Notes under the pieces: generated by a model
Seen by the model: only the letters and a program-made list of their open reading frames with translations
Told to the model about the DNA's origin: nothing
Databases searched by the model: none
Position numbers and translations under genes: made by a program
Shown here: one piece after another, positions 46,450 through 59,219 of the stretch
How the letters are laid out: each line of letters opens with the position of its first letter
How positions within the stretch are numbered: the stretch's first letter is position 1
Origin: Notamacropus eugenii
Lineage: Eukaryota > Chordata > Mammalia > Diprotodontia > Macropodidae
Assembly: GCF_028372415.1 (NCBI RefSeq)
Contig: NC_092875.1
Location: 410,885,739-410,949,738 of the forward strand
Length of the DNA stretch: 64,000 bases
Direction of reading: 5' to 3'

Positions 46450-47315
46450 TACCATTTTAGCTGAGATAATTTAGAGCATTTTTTTCATATGACTATAGAT
46501 TTAATTTTTCCTGAAAACTGCCTGTTCACATTCTTTGATCACTTATCAATTGAGGAATGACTTTTTATTTTGATAAATTTGACTCAATTCTATTTTCAGT
46601 ATCTATTTGAAAAATGAGGCCTTTATCAGAGAAACTTACTATAGAAATTTTTGTTTATGGTACCTTTTAGCATAATGTAGTTTCCTTGATTATCTCTTTT
46701 AATTAGTTCTATTTTTTTTTTTGCTTTGTCTGAGATCTTAACTGATACCTCTTTTTACTTCCACTGAAACGTATTTGAGTCTGCTCCAGCAGCTTTCTGT
46801 TTTAAGTGTGTCTCTTGGAATCAGCTTCTGGTTTCTAATCCTTTCTGCTATTGGCTTCCATTTTATGGGTGAGCTTATCCCCTTCCCATTCAAAGTTGTG
46901 ATTAAAAACTGTGTATTTCCCTCTATGGAATCGTTTTTCTGTTTCTTCCTCTGTCTTTTTATCTTGTCCCTCATCAAAAGCTTCTAACTACTGCCTCCCA
47001 TAATCTGCCCTTCCTTTAACCTCCCCCTCCTTTCCCTTTTCCCCTTCCTTTCCTATTTCCCTATTGGGTGAGATGCAATTGTATATACAACTGAGCTTTT
47101 ATGTGTGCATATGTATGTATGTGTGTGTGCTCACATAAACTGCACCTCTTTGAACCAATTATTGCAATGAGAGTGAAGTTCAGGCACCCCCCTGTCCCTG
47201 CATTCCCCCTCCATTGTCAAAGCCCTTCTTTGCATGTCTCTTTTACATGAGAAAAATGGCCCCATTCTTCCTCTCTTTTCCCTCTTCTTTGGTTGCATTC
47301 TTTTTTCTCTCCCTT
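46450..47315 (-). mobile_element. L1 fragment with RT deleted (ORF2 C-terminal block joined to endonuclease)
   Basis: 46455-46660 is reverse ORF2 C-terminal sequence ('gagcatttttttcatatgactatag', 'cttatcaattgaggaatgac', 'aatgaggcctttatcagagaaact'). From about 46665 it jumps to reverse endonuclease sequence ('cttttaattagttctattttttttt', 'gtgtctcttggaatcagcttctgg', 'cattttatgggtgagcttatccccttcccattcaa') and the inter-ORF pyrimidine-rich spacer up to about 47300. The reverse transcriptase that should lie between is absent, so about 2 kb was lost. Confidence 0.7.
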
Positions 47316-47745
47316 TTATTTTTTTTTAAATATTATCTCAGCATAATTGACCCATACTGTTCCTCAGGGTCCCTGCTCTGAAGAGGACCAAAAGTCCTCT
47401 TCTTTGTCCAGTAAGTGCTACCCAGAACTGGGTATAAGCAATGAAGTTGCCTAATAGCATCTCATTCTGTGTCCAGTGTTTGCACAGAATATAATTTCCT
47501 AAAGACAAGTTGCCAGACCCCCTTAATGTCTCTTGTTTGAAAGCTTCTATAGCTGCTTCTGCTTTTGTCTCTACCATCAAGTCCCACCACTGGTGTTGTA
47601 TCCACATAGGTTTTGGGCCAATCTCCACCTTGTGCCACGGATCTCTCCTTTCAGTTTCCTAAATTGTCCTGTATTGGAAGAATATCTCTGCCTTCCTGAA
47701 ACTTTTTTGACTCTGCCATTATTAGTAAAGCCCATGTATGAAATA
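47316..47745 (-). other. Unidentified segment with open frames on the minus strand, possible retrocopy
   Basis: The left edge is a T-rich run (47318-47333), the complement of a possible poly(A) tail. The minus strand then reads as two overlapping open stretches: 47338-47628 (KPMWIQHQWWDLMVETKAEAAIEAFKQETLRGSGNLSLGNYILCKHWTQNEM..) and 47577-47795 (..GRQRYSSNTGQFRKLKGEIRGTRWRLAQNLCGYNTSGGT). The sequence is GC-richer than its flanks. I do not recognise the protein. No AATAAA is evident near the supposed tail. It could equally be part of an unnamed repeat. A gene function is not proposed. Confidence 0.3.
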
Positions 47746-49222
<1,477 letters not shown>

Positions 49223-50200
49223 AAGGGATGAATTTCTTAACAAAAGTTTATATGCCATCAGAAAAATGGCACGAAGTCTTTGTTGACATTTGATTATTAA
49301 CCAAGCTTACTGTTAACAGACACTCTAATCTCTGAGGATGGAGTGTCCACAGATATTCACAACTGAGTTTATCTCTCAGCTAAGAGCGAGGTCAAAGGGA
49401 AGTTTACCATATAGACGTATTATCTTCAGCTCAGAAAACTGTTGAAAGGAATAATTTAAAATATGAAGCTTGAGTATGTTGTCAAGACCTTCAAAAAAGT
49501 TACATAATTCTGCTGAGAAATCTTGGTTTTCAAGGTATAACATATTTGACAGAGTGATGGTAAGCTACCTTATATCTAGTTGTAGAGAAACTGAACCACT
49601 TGTCTTTTTTTTCCTTTTTTTAAAAAAAAAAATGGTCCCAAAGAGAGATGGTAGCCTTGCAAAGACATTTCATTAAGCTACTTATGACCAATTGGTGAGC
49701 TGGTTGGACTCCCTAATGAACATGGGGAAATTGATGGACACTCAATTTAGTACACTACGAACAAACAAACAAACAAACCAATCAACAAAAATAATGCCTA
49801 GAAATTATGGAAAGATTAACTGATCCAGACAATGGTTCAGAAACAGACTTTTCAAGTGAAGATGTCTCAATGTACTATACATATTAGCCCAAATAATTGA
49901 AGAGAGTTAAATCCAGAAGCAATGTATTTGTGGTTATGCATAGCTGCTCTTGTTACATGAGAAAGCATGTTTCACTGTGACATGAACATGTGAGATGTCC
50001 TACATGTAATTTTTATCTGTAACCACTGAACAGCTTGTCAAGTGATACCTTGCATTGTGCTCTGTCTATTCCTTGCATTGATGATGATACCTTAAAGTGA
50101 TTATCTCAGATGATGATTTTATAATTCATATTGTCTTAAGACCTGCTGTGTATTTTCATACTGTACTTTATAATATGAGATGCCAAGCTTACCCCAGCTG
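49223..50200. other. Unassigned sequence
   Basis: No gene or repeat recognised. A short (AAAC)n run lies at 49758-49777 and a T-run/A-run pair at 49606-49632. Confidence 0.4.
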
Positions 50201-50324
50201 ATTTTTCAAGGGAATACAAAATTGCAAAGCCTGGGATGGGAGTGGAAAATATACCAATCATTATTTTTCAAGGGAATACAAAATTGCAAAGCCTGGGATG
50301 GGAGTGGAAAATATACCAATCATT
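50201..50324. repeat. Perfect 62-bp tandem duplication
   Basis: Positions 50201-50262 and 50263-50324 are identical over all 62 bases (unit starts ATTTTTCAAGGGAATACAAA and ends ATATACCAATCATT). No third copy is present. Perfect identity in a region that is otherwise not repetitive indicates a recent event. Confidence 0.97.
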
Positions 50325-51164
50325 CCGACAAGATTTGGGCTAGTTGCTTTGAAAGGGGAAGTGAAGGAAGTACATCAGTTCAGAGGGCTATGATCCTAAA
50401 TTTCCTGGGAGTTTCCCCATTTCAAGAAGGGATGTAGATCAGGATGGGAAGGTAGTGTTTTACCACTGTAGGAGCAGTGTTTGAGAATTTGAGAGACTGA
50501 GAGGTGGAGTTAGCAGCAGCAGCATTTGGAGGATCCTTTCCAGGAAACTTGCTCTAAGCCTTGTGCCAACTGAAAACTTGCCATTTTCCTAGCTTACCTT
50601 TCAGTTTATTAAGAAAATATACAAGGAAATGATTGAATTCTTCCTGCTTGGAGAAACTGCTGAAAAATGGGTGAATTTATTCCACTATCTGTTTCTCCCC
50701 TCTATTTTCTTGCCATACAAACAATAAAATGGATGATACGATTCCTTTTTATTTCTGTGCAATTTGAAATTTGGCATACTGATGGTTTTCTTTTAAATGA
50801 TGATTGTCTAGATAAAGACATGATTAATTTTAACTATGTTCAGAATTTGGGGTTTTGCTATTAAAATGTTATTTGCTTAGGAGAGGAAACTTATAAGTAA
50901 TTAATTTTACAAGCTTCAACTGGCTGAGCTATTTCTTTTTCACTCTGATAATTAAAAAAACAACATGGAGGTTCAGTATGTTATACAGTTTTTAAATAAT
51001 TTTTATTTTAAGCTTCCTAATTTTTCAGAGAAGAGAAGCAGAATGGAGCTATTTATTATCTTTACCCTCATGAGGTAAGCAGTTAATTTAATTATCTTCA
51101 AACAGGCAGGTCATTCTGCATAACAACTACTACTACGTTTATATTGCTTAAATATGTGCAAAGT
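50325..51164. other. Unassigned sequence
   Basis: No gene or named repeat. A short CAG/GCA trinucleotide run (gttagcagcagcagcattt) sits near 50510-50526. Confidence 0.4.
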
Positions 51165-51400
51165 ATTTCCCTTCAAAACCCCTCATTTTATCCTCACAAC
51201 AACCCTGGGAGATATTATTATTATCCCCATTTGACAGACAGGGAAACTGAAACACACAGGGATTAAGTGATTTACCCAGATCAAAGAACTAGTAAGTCTA
51301 TGAGGTAGAATTTTTAAAGGTAGTACTTTTCAGAACTAAAATTTCAACACAGATTCTCTACCTCCAAAACCAAAACTATTTATACTTTACCATATCACAA
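51165..51400 (-). repeat. MIR
   Basis: Well-preserved reverse MIR: 'aagtatttcccttcaaaacccctcattttatcctcacaacaaccctgggagatattattattatccccatttgacagacagggaaactgaaacacacagggattaagtgatttacccagatcaaagaactagtaagtc'. Confidence 0.85.
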
Positions 51401-51439
51401 CTGGTTTTTCTTGCTATGAGGAAATATGCATCTGTCATA

Positions 51440-51580
51440 TCTATATCTGTATCTCTCTCTCTCTGTATACATACATATATATACATATATACATACACAT
51501 GAATGCAAATATGTATATATGTATATTCATATGTGTATACACATAGGTCTATATTTATCTATATATCTATATCTTTAGTG
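51440..51580. repeat. TC and TA/CA compound microsatellite
   Basis: A (TC)n run at about 51451-51464 is followed by TATACATA, ATACATAC and TATATC units. Confidence 0.8.
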
Positions 51581-52086
51581 ATGAATATATGTTGATCTAA
51601 TAAATCTTGGGGTATTTACTTGTTTTTCAAAATGAAATTCAGATTTTAAAACTTTTGGTGCTTATTAAGTTTAATTCTGAGAGCTAGGGATATAGAAATG
51701 TATAAAATAGGGTACCTGCTAATAGGGGTAACTGATGGCAAGGGTTTTATTTCCCTGTGTTGAGGAGTTCAGGATTTCTAGGTTCATCCTAGAAAGAAGG
51801 ATGTCCTCAGCACTGACTCTGGGAGTAAAGAACATATGATGAACATCAGGTTACAAATCCCAGGGTCTGAAGTAACAATCTTCATATTGTGAACTACATG
51901 GAGCTCCTTTATAAGCTGCTCCTCATTAATCAAATTAAACTCTTTTGACAAGAGAAGACATAGTGTGGACCAGAAGCAATACTGGATTTTAAAAATTCAT
52001 TCACATAGCCTACTCAATGAACATACACATAAGTAAATAGGAGGGGAAGAGAGAAAAGATGGAGACAGCCAGAAGAGACACATGGG

Positions 52087-52096
52087 TAGATAGATC

Positions 52097-52146
<50 letters not shown>

Positions 52147-52157
52147 GATAGATAGAG
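52087..52157. repeat. (GATA)n microsatellite
   Basis: Mostly perfect GATA tetranucleotides (about 15 units from 52098) with one interruption at each end. Confidence 0.93.
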
Positions 52158-52379
52158 CAAGCAATGAAGTATTAAATATTAGATAGAGCACATATTAAAG
52201 TATTAAATGCATACCATGTGACTGAACACCATTACTCAATCCTCCATTAACCAATAATATTTTAAGAGTCAAGGAAGCAAACAAAGCCAGTGCAAGCAAG
52301 ATTAGAAGGAAAGCAAAAAGCAGATGGGGACAAGGGGGAATCTTTATAGCAAGTATCTCTAATAAAGGCCTCATTTTTC

Positions 52380-52385
<6 letters not shown>

Positions 52386-52418
<33 letters not shown>

Positions 52419-52431
52419 TATATACACATAT
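52386..52431. repeat. (TA)n inside L1
   Basis: TA repeat with a few CA steps replaces the short 'aaatatatagagaactgag' stretch of L1 ORF2; L1 similarity continues on both sides. Confidence 0.9.
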
Positions 52432-52528
52432 ATCTGAGTCAAATTTATGAGAATGCAAGCTGATCCCCAATTGATAAATAGTGAAAGGATATGAACAGAG
52501 AATTTTCAGATGAAGAAATCAAAGATTT

Positions 52529-52531
<3 letters not shown>

Positions 52532-52562
<31 letters not shown>
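52532..52562. repeat. (TA)n inside L1, second site
   Basis: TA repeat sits where other L1 copies have 'ctatctatagtcatatga'; L1 similarity resumes at 'ggcatatgacaaagtac'. Confidence 0.9.
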
Positions 52563-52564
<2 letters not shown>

Positions 52565-53505
52565 CATATGACAAAGTACTCTAGATTGCTTTTAATTAGA
52601 GAGATGCAAATGAAAACAACTCTGAAATACCCCTTCACGCCAGTTAAATTTTATAATATGACAAAAAGAAAAATCATAAATATTGGAGAGGATGTGAAAA
52701 AAAATTGGAATACTGATCCACTGTTGGTGGAGTTGTGAACTGTTCAACCCATTATGGTAGGTAGTGCAGAATTATATGCAAAAAGTTATAATACCATGCA
52801 TACCCTTGGTTCCAGCAATAACACTAGAAGGTTTGTATCCCAAAAGGGGTCATAAAAAAGAGAGAACTACCAACATGTGCAAAAATATTTATAGCAGCCC
52901 TACTTGTTGTGGCCAAATATTGTAAATTAAAGGAATGCCCATCAATTGGGGAATGGATGAGTAAGCTGTAGCAGATGAATGCAATGGAGTACTATTGTGT
53001 GATAAGAACTGAGGAAAAGAGAGATCTCGGAAAAGCCTGGAAAGACTTGTGCAACTTGATGCAAAGGGAAATGAGCAGAACCAGGAAATCATTCGACACA
53101 GTATCAGTAATATCACAGGGTGAGCAACTAAGAATGACTTGGCTCTTCTCAACAACACAATGATCCAAGCCAAGTACAACAGACTCATGAAGACAAATGC
53201 TATCCATAACCAGATAAAGAACTTATAGACTTGGAATGCAGACTGAATCATATTTTTTGCTTACTTTGTTCTTTGCTGTATATTTTTTGCCCTTTTGATC
53301 CGTTTCTTCTTCTACAACTCTGATAACCATGGAAATATGGTTTACCTGATAGAATATCTATATCCTATATCAACTTGCCTACTATTTTCAGAAGAGGGCA
53401 TACAAGGGAAAAAAACTGAAATTGAAAATCTTGTAAAAATATATGCTAAAATTTTTCTTCATATGTAATTGGGGGGAAAAATAAAATGCTACTTAAAGCA
53501 AAAAA

Positions 53506-54484
53506 GATTAAGGAAGTAGCTTTATGTAAGTAGCATACATATATACATAGATAATTTTATTATTCTGCCCAACAGAAAAGGGGGCTAAGAATTAAATAGT
53601 GATTCAGCAATTTCAAGTCATCCATAGAGGAACATTTTCAAAGCTATTCAATACAGCAGTGACATATCAGCTTATCTGCACTGAAATGGGCAAAAAGCTT
53701 ATTAGGTCTAGGTCTATAGTCTCTACTAAGAGAAGAGAAAATTGGAGAAAGCTTTTTGGGTATAAGAAAGGAAATAGTTTAAGGAAGAATAAAATGATTG
53801 CATTGCAGGGAGATCCCAGTTGAAGCCATTTGATACAAATTTATAATATCACGAGTCAACAATTTTGCATAATTTTGTCCAGCTCTATTCAACAATTCAT
53901 CTTTAAGAGCAAAAAAGGCAGACACCGAGACTAATCCAGGACTAGGGATGGGCATCAATAGGGCAAAGTGGCAAGGAATTTAAGAACATTGGAAGTGTAG
54001 AGTAGAATTGGCTATGTATATGGTCAAAATAGGAAAGGGATGGAAATGGAGTCAGAGACAAGGTAATGGTCAGAGTAAGCACTAAGAAGTTAAGGTATTA
54101 CAGATATCGATAAGGAAAAGAAGGATATTTAGAGATGGAAGGTATAGATAAAAATGGAACAAGAGGAGATTATGGTCATTTTGAAGAAAGTCAGAGTATT
54201 TTTAATTAAGAAAGTACAACCATTTAAAGTAATAGTGAGATCAACTATATGACTATTTGAATGTATGGCTGGGTGGAGAGAATGGATATGTGACGAGAGT
54301 TCAGAAGACTGAGGAAATGGGAAATTCAAAGGTCTGAAGTTATGGGTTTTTAAAGGCACTTAGTATAAGGGAAGAAAGCAGGTTAGAAAGGAAGACAGTA
54401 AACCAGGCACTGAATATCGTTGAGAGAGAAGAAAGAAATACTCAGAGGTGGTTTAGGAAAGCTATCAAGATTGAATCTGAGTGA
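53506..54484. other. Unassigned; purine-rich part may be an old repeat
   Basis: 53880-54420 is a purine-rich, gene-less stretch in the style of the body of the 27735-29770 repeat ('aggaaagggatggaaatggagtcagagacaaggtaa', 'gtggagagaatggatatgtgacgagagttcagaag'). The match is by composition and a few phrases only. A 74-codon plus frame at 53599-53823 (TFSKLFNTAVTYQLICTEMGKKLIRSRSIVSTKRRENWRKLFGYKKGN..) has no recognisable homology. Confidence 0.35.
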
Positions 54485-55924
54485 TAATTATTTTCTAGAG
54501 CTAGAAAAAATAATATCAAAATTTATCAGGAAGAATAAAAGGTCCAGAATATCAAGAGAACTAATGAAAAGAAATGCTAGGGAGGGTGGCCTAACCATAC
54601 CAGATCTCAAATTTTTGAATTATAAAATCATCATCATCAAAACCACTTGGTACTGGCTAAGAAACAGAGGAATAGACCAGTGGAATATGTTAGGTAGTCA
54701 AGACACAGTAGTCAAGACACAGTAGGCAATGAATATAGCAATCTACTGTTTGATAAACCCAAGGAAGCCAGCTTCTGGGATAAGAACTCACTGTTGGACA
54801 AAAATTACTGGGAAAACTGGATAACAGTGTTGCAGAAACTGGGCATACACCAATGCCTGACACTGTACAAAAGAATAAAGTCCAAATGGATACATGATTT
54901 AAGTATAAAGATTGATACTGCAAACAAATTAGGAGAGCAAGGAACAGTATGTTTGTCAGATTTATGGAGAATGGAGAAAATTATGACCCATCGAGAGGCA
55001 GAGAACATTATGAAGTGCAAAATGGATAATTTTGATTACATTAAATTGAAAAGTTTTTGTACAAATAAACCCAATGCAACCAAGATTAGGAGAATATGTG
55101 GGAGAGTTAGAACACTAATTCATGGTGGATCTGTGAGCTGATTCAACTCTTCTGGAGAGCAATTTGGAACTATGCCCAAAGGGTAACAATAATGTGCACA
55201 TTCTTTGACCCAGCAATATAGCTACTAGGACTGTATCCCAAAGAGATCATAAAAATGGGAAAGGGTCCCACAAGTACAAAAGTATTTATAGCAGCTCTCT
55301 AAGTGGTAGCCAAGAACTGGAATTTGAGGGTATGTACAGGAATTGAACAATGACTGAACAAGCTTGTAGTATATGAATATAATGGAACACTATTGTGCTA
55401 AAAGAAATGATGAACAGGAAGACTTCAGGAAAGCCTGGGAAGACTTATATGAAGTGATGCTGAGTGAAAGGAGTAGAACCAGGAGAACGTTGTACACAGT
55501 AACAACCACAATGTGTGAGGAATTTTTCTGGTAGACTTAACCCTTCACAGAAAAGCAAGGACTGAAAACATTCCCAATGGACTCTTGAGGCAAAATGTCT
55601 TCCATATCCAGAGAAAGAATTATGGAATTGGATTGGAGAATGAAGCAGAATATTGTCTCTTGTATTATGTTTTGCTTTGCTTTGTTTTTTTCCCATAGTT
55701 TCTCCCATTCATTGCAATTCTTCTAGGCAACATGATTAAGGTGAAAATGTATTTAATAAGAATGTATGTGTGAACCCATATAAAATTGTATGCCATCTCA
55801 AGGATGGAGGGAGCCTTAGAGAGGGAAAGGAGTGGGAGAAAATCTGAGACTTATATAAGTAATTGTAGAAAACTGAAAACAAATAAATTAATAAAAAAGC
55901 GAAATAAAATATTAAAAAAATAAA
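54485..55924 (+). mobile_element. L1 LINE, 5'-truncated, with an internal deletion
   Basis: The plus frame at 54420-54725 contains YFLELEKIISKFIRKNKRSRISRELMKRNAREGGLTIPDLKFLNYKIIIIKTTWYWLRNRGIDQWN, and 54794-55141 contains KNYWENWITVLQKLGIHQCLTLYKRIKSKWIHDLSIKIDTANKLGEQGTVCLSDLWRMEKIMTHREAENIMKCKMDNFDYIKLKSFCTNKPNATKIRR, a close match to L1 ORF2. At about 55090 the sequence jumps from 'KIRR' to the later 'CGRVRTLIHGGSVS', so about 200-250 bp of ORF2 is deleted. A 15-base direct repeat (agtcaagacacagta) is doubled at 54695-54724. The 3' UTR and A-rich tail end near 55920. Relatively young by its low divergence. Confidence 0.87.
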
Positions 55925-57425
55925 ATTATTCTAACTCAAATGGCAAAAGATATCCAAAAAACCAATGAGGAGAAGAATGTCTGAAAAAGCAAAATGACAC
56001 AAATGGAAAAAGGGGTCCAAAACCTGACTGACAAAAATAATTTTTTCAAAATTAGAATGAAGTCAATGGATGCTAATGACTTTATGAGAAATCCAGAAAT
56101 TATAAAACAAAACCTAAAGAATGAGGATATTGAAGATGATGAGAAGTATCTCACTGGAAAAACAACTGACCTGGAAAATGAATGCAGAGAGAATTTTAAA
56201 ATTATTGGCCTACCTGAAAGCCATGATTAATAAAAAGAGCCAAGATATGATCTTTCAAGAAATTATCTGGGAAAACTGCCCCCCTATTCTAGAACCATAA
56301 GGTAAAATAGAAAGGGAAAGAACCCACTCATCACCTCCTGAAAGCGAACCCAAAAGGAAAACTACTAGGAAACTTGCAGTCACATTCCAGACTTCCAGGT
56401 CAAGGAGAATACATTACAAGCAGCCAAAAAGAAACAATACAAGTATTGTGGAAACACAGTAAGGATAATAAAAGACTTACTAGCTTCTACAGTAAGGGAT
56501 TGGAAGGCTTGGAATATGATATTCCAGAGTTCAAAGGACATAGGATTAAAACCAAGAATCAACTACCCAGCAAAACTTAGTATGATACTTCAGGGGAAAA
56601 ATTAAACTTCATTGAAATAGAGGACTTCCAAGCATTATTGTTGAGAAAATTAAGGGCTGAGAGTAATATTCTGGGGAAAGGTAAAAGGAGAGGTAGAATG
56701 TAATAAATCATCTCTTAAATCATCACAAAAAAGAGACAAGGAACACCTTCTACATTGGAGGGAAAGAAGGGGAAGGTGAGACACAATAAATGAGTCTTCT
56801 TTTCATCAAATTTGACTTCAGGAGGGAATAACATACAAACTCAAATAGATATGGAATTTTTTATTACCCTACAGGAAAGCAGGGGGAAGGGGATGAGAGG
56901 GGAGATAATAGAAGGTATGGCAGATTGGGGGAAGGGGTAATTGGAAGCAAACACTTTGGTAGAAGGACAGACCAAAGGAAAGAACTGAATAAATGGATGA
57001 TGTGAGAGGACAAAGGGAAATGTAGTTAGTATTTCAAAGGATTACTGTTATGGAGGTGCTTTGCATTACCACATATGTATAACTGCTTACCTTCTCAATG
57101 AGGGTGGGTGGGAAGGGAGAAAGGAGAGAATGTGGAACTCAAAGGTTTAAAAATGATTGTTAGATGTTGTTTTAACATGCAACTAGGAAATAAGATATAT
57201 AAGCAATGGGGTGTAGAAATCTATCTTACTCTACGGGAAAATAGAAGGGACTGAGATAAGGGGGAGTGAGAAGGGAGGGCAGATTGAAGGAAATGGCAAT
57301 CAGAATACATGCTGTCCTGGTGTGGGGGTGGAAGGGAGATGGGGAGTAAACTGGAAATTCAAAATTTTGTGGAAGTGAATATTGAAAATGGAAAATAAAT
57401 AAATTTATATTAAAAAAAGAAAAAA
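55925..57425 (+). mobile_element. HAL1-type ORF1-only LINE, 5'-truncated
   Basis: It begins inside the ORF1 coiled coil ('caaatggcaaaagatatccaaaaaaccaatgagg'). The frame 55994-56230 reads MTQMEKGVQNLTDKNNFFKIRMKSMDANDFMRNPEIIKQNLKNEDIEDDEKYLTGKTTDLENECRENFKIIGLPESHD. The ORF1 C-terminal domain continues to about 56690, and the 3' UTR runs directly to an A-rich tail at 57395-57425. There is no ORF2. The 3' UTR matches that of 44420-45345 block by block. ORF1 is broken by stops and shifts. Confidence 0.78.
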
Positions 57426-58229
57426 AATCTTAGAAAAATACTGTTGAAGTGATTGGCCTTTATCAATGTTTCTCCTTCATTTGGGGCCACTGACTTGAAA
57501 AATATTTCTAGATGTCATCATGGACCCTATGAATATGACAGAACATCTGTGGCTTTGCTGTCATGCGAATAACCAAATTCCCATGATCGTAGTTGACATG
57601 AACTGCTACCACAGTTTCTGAACTTCTTTTGAAGGACTTTGACTGGCAGATTTCATCAAGATGGCAATTCCTCTTACAGAATCTACTCTTCACATACATA
57701 TTCAATTAAATTCAAGAAACATGTAGTAAGCATTGACTATGGCTAAAAATCTGCAAGCTGAGCATTGCTGAGCTAAGCTAATATGCCTGATTGGTGCCAC
57801 AGATCTTGTGGAGCATGCATTTTCCTGCATTAGGCTGTTAGAGGAAGCATTTATGTAAGTTACTTCTTTATTTTGGTGAGATGTGAAATATAGTCTCATA
57901 GTCTAGGGCCCTGCCTTAGCCCATTATAAATGATAACTTTGTTTTATTCAAGAGATGGCACTGTAGAGTTTCATCATGATCTCTTTGCTTAAAGAAATTT
58001 CATAAAAAAAAAATCATCTAAAGAAAATAACCAAGTTGCAAAATTGGGAATGATGGCATAGATCTTCAAAGGAAATAAGAATATCCTTATAGGCTGTTAG
58101 GAAATTTAATTCCAGTCTCGTCTTGACTTAGTTTTAGATGAAACATCTGACAAATAGGAATTTTTTGCTTTAATTTGGATTCTACAGAGAGTCATAAACA
58201 TGACACGCAAGTCCAAAGCTATCTACTTA
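57426..58229. other. Unassigned; one complex block at 57480-57720
   Basis: No named repeat. The minus strand is open for 65 codons at 57508-57705 (..KRNCHLDEICQSKSFKRSSETVVAVHVNYDHGNLVIRMTAKPQMFCHIHRVHDDI). The amino-acid composition is protein-like but I find no family match, no signal for translation start context and no clear splice sites. It may be an exon remnant or chance. Confidence 0.3.
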
Positions 58230-58475
58230 GTTTGATTCAAGAAAATAATAACAAATAACTAGCATTTATACAGAGATATAAAGTCTATAAATCATTTTAT
58301 ATATATTATCTTAGTTGGATCTCACACTAACCTTCTGAGGTGGGTACTATGATTATATTCACTTTATAGTTGAGAAAACTGAGGCTGATGGCCCATGGCC
58401 ATCCAGCTAGTAATTGTTTGAGAGAGAATTTGAACTTTGACCTTTCTAATGTCAGGTCCAACATTGAACCTGACT
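58230..58475 (-). repeat. MIR
   Basis: Reverse MIR order: 'aactagcatttatacagagatataaagtctataaatcattttatatatattatcttagttggatctcacactaaccttctgaggtgggtactatgattatattcactttatagttgagaaaactgaggctgatggcccatggccatccagctagtaattg' then 'gaatttgaactttgacc'. Confidence 0.75.
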
Positions 58476-59219
58476 TATTTACAGAGTAAAAGTTTCAAAA
58501 TGTTAAGTATCCCAAGAAACTAGCTTTACAAACTTCAAACTTTTCAATATGGCCTCAAGCACAGAATCTCCTCTGGTTCCATGATACAGTCCTGAATAAC
58601 AAGTTCCTTAATCATCATACTTGACAATATGCTTATACTGCATGGTAAATTAGTTGATTTATTTTTAACTTTTCTTAGAATAAGTATTGTGTAAAAAATG
58701 AATAAAACTGGGAACAGGCTTTCAACATGAACATCTTTTCTTAAGCCAAAAAGATTTTATCCTAACATTGAAAAAAATACACTTAAATCAATACTAAAGA
58801 AATGAAAATCAGCAGGAAACAAACCAAGTATGATACATCTCAACAAATCCTGCCATACATAACAATTGACATACTACAACCTTTACAACATAATTATTGC
58901 ACTTCTACATTTGGCAGGTATATTTCTCAAAATGGAAAATTTTAGCAAATTCATTTTTAAGACATTTACCATTTCTGATATGAAATGTGCAATTTTCATC
59001 ATTCTGGATGCAATTTAAAGAATGAACTTCCTTTGAAAACAATGAACATGCATTATTTTGAGACAAAATTTGTTTATATAACTGAATCCTTTAGGAAAAT
59101 ACATAGGTTTCTTTAAACGTATATTTATGTGAAAATGTGTATGTAGTTGCTTTCATTAATCAGCATTGAGGGGATAAAGAATCCCATATTTTCCGGTTGA
59201 ACTATCTGAGGTAGACATG
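58476..59219. other. Unassigned sequence
   Basis: AT-rich; no gene, RNA or repeat family recognised. Confidence 0.4.

Larger units (their letters stand above)
52230..53505 (+). mobile_element. Old L1 LINE, 5'-truncated, with two internal TA microsatellites
   Basis: Plus-strand ORF2 C-terminal text: 'gatccccaattgataaatagtgaaaggatatgaacagag' (about 52462-52500), 'agagagatgcaaatgaaaacaactctgaaataccccttcacgccagt' and 'ctgttggtggagttgtgaactg'. The frame at 52975-53163 gives MNAMEYYCVIRTEEKRDLGKAWKDLCNLMQREMSRTRK, the ORF2 end. The 3' UTR runs to about 53500. Its amino-acid and nucleotide differences from the young L1s put it in the same older group as 15470-16740. Confidence 0.8.

Noticed and set aside
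46440-46460. Twin-priming inversion joining the two L1 fragments here
   Set aside because: The order of the plus piece followed by the minus piece does not match the inverted-5'-then-3' layout that twin priming produces; two separate damaged copies explain it better.
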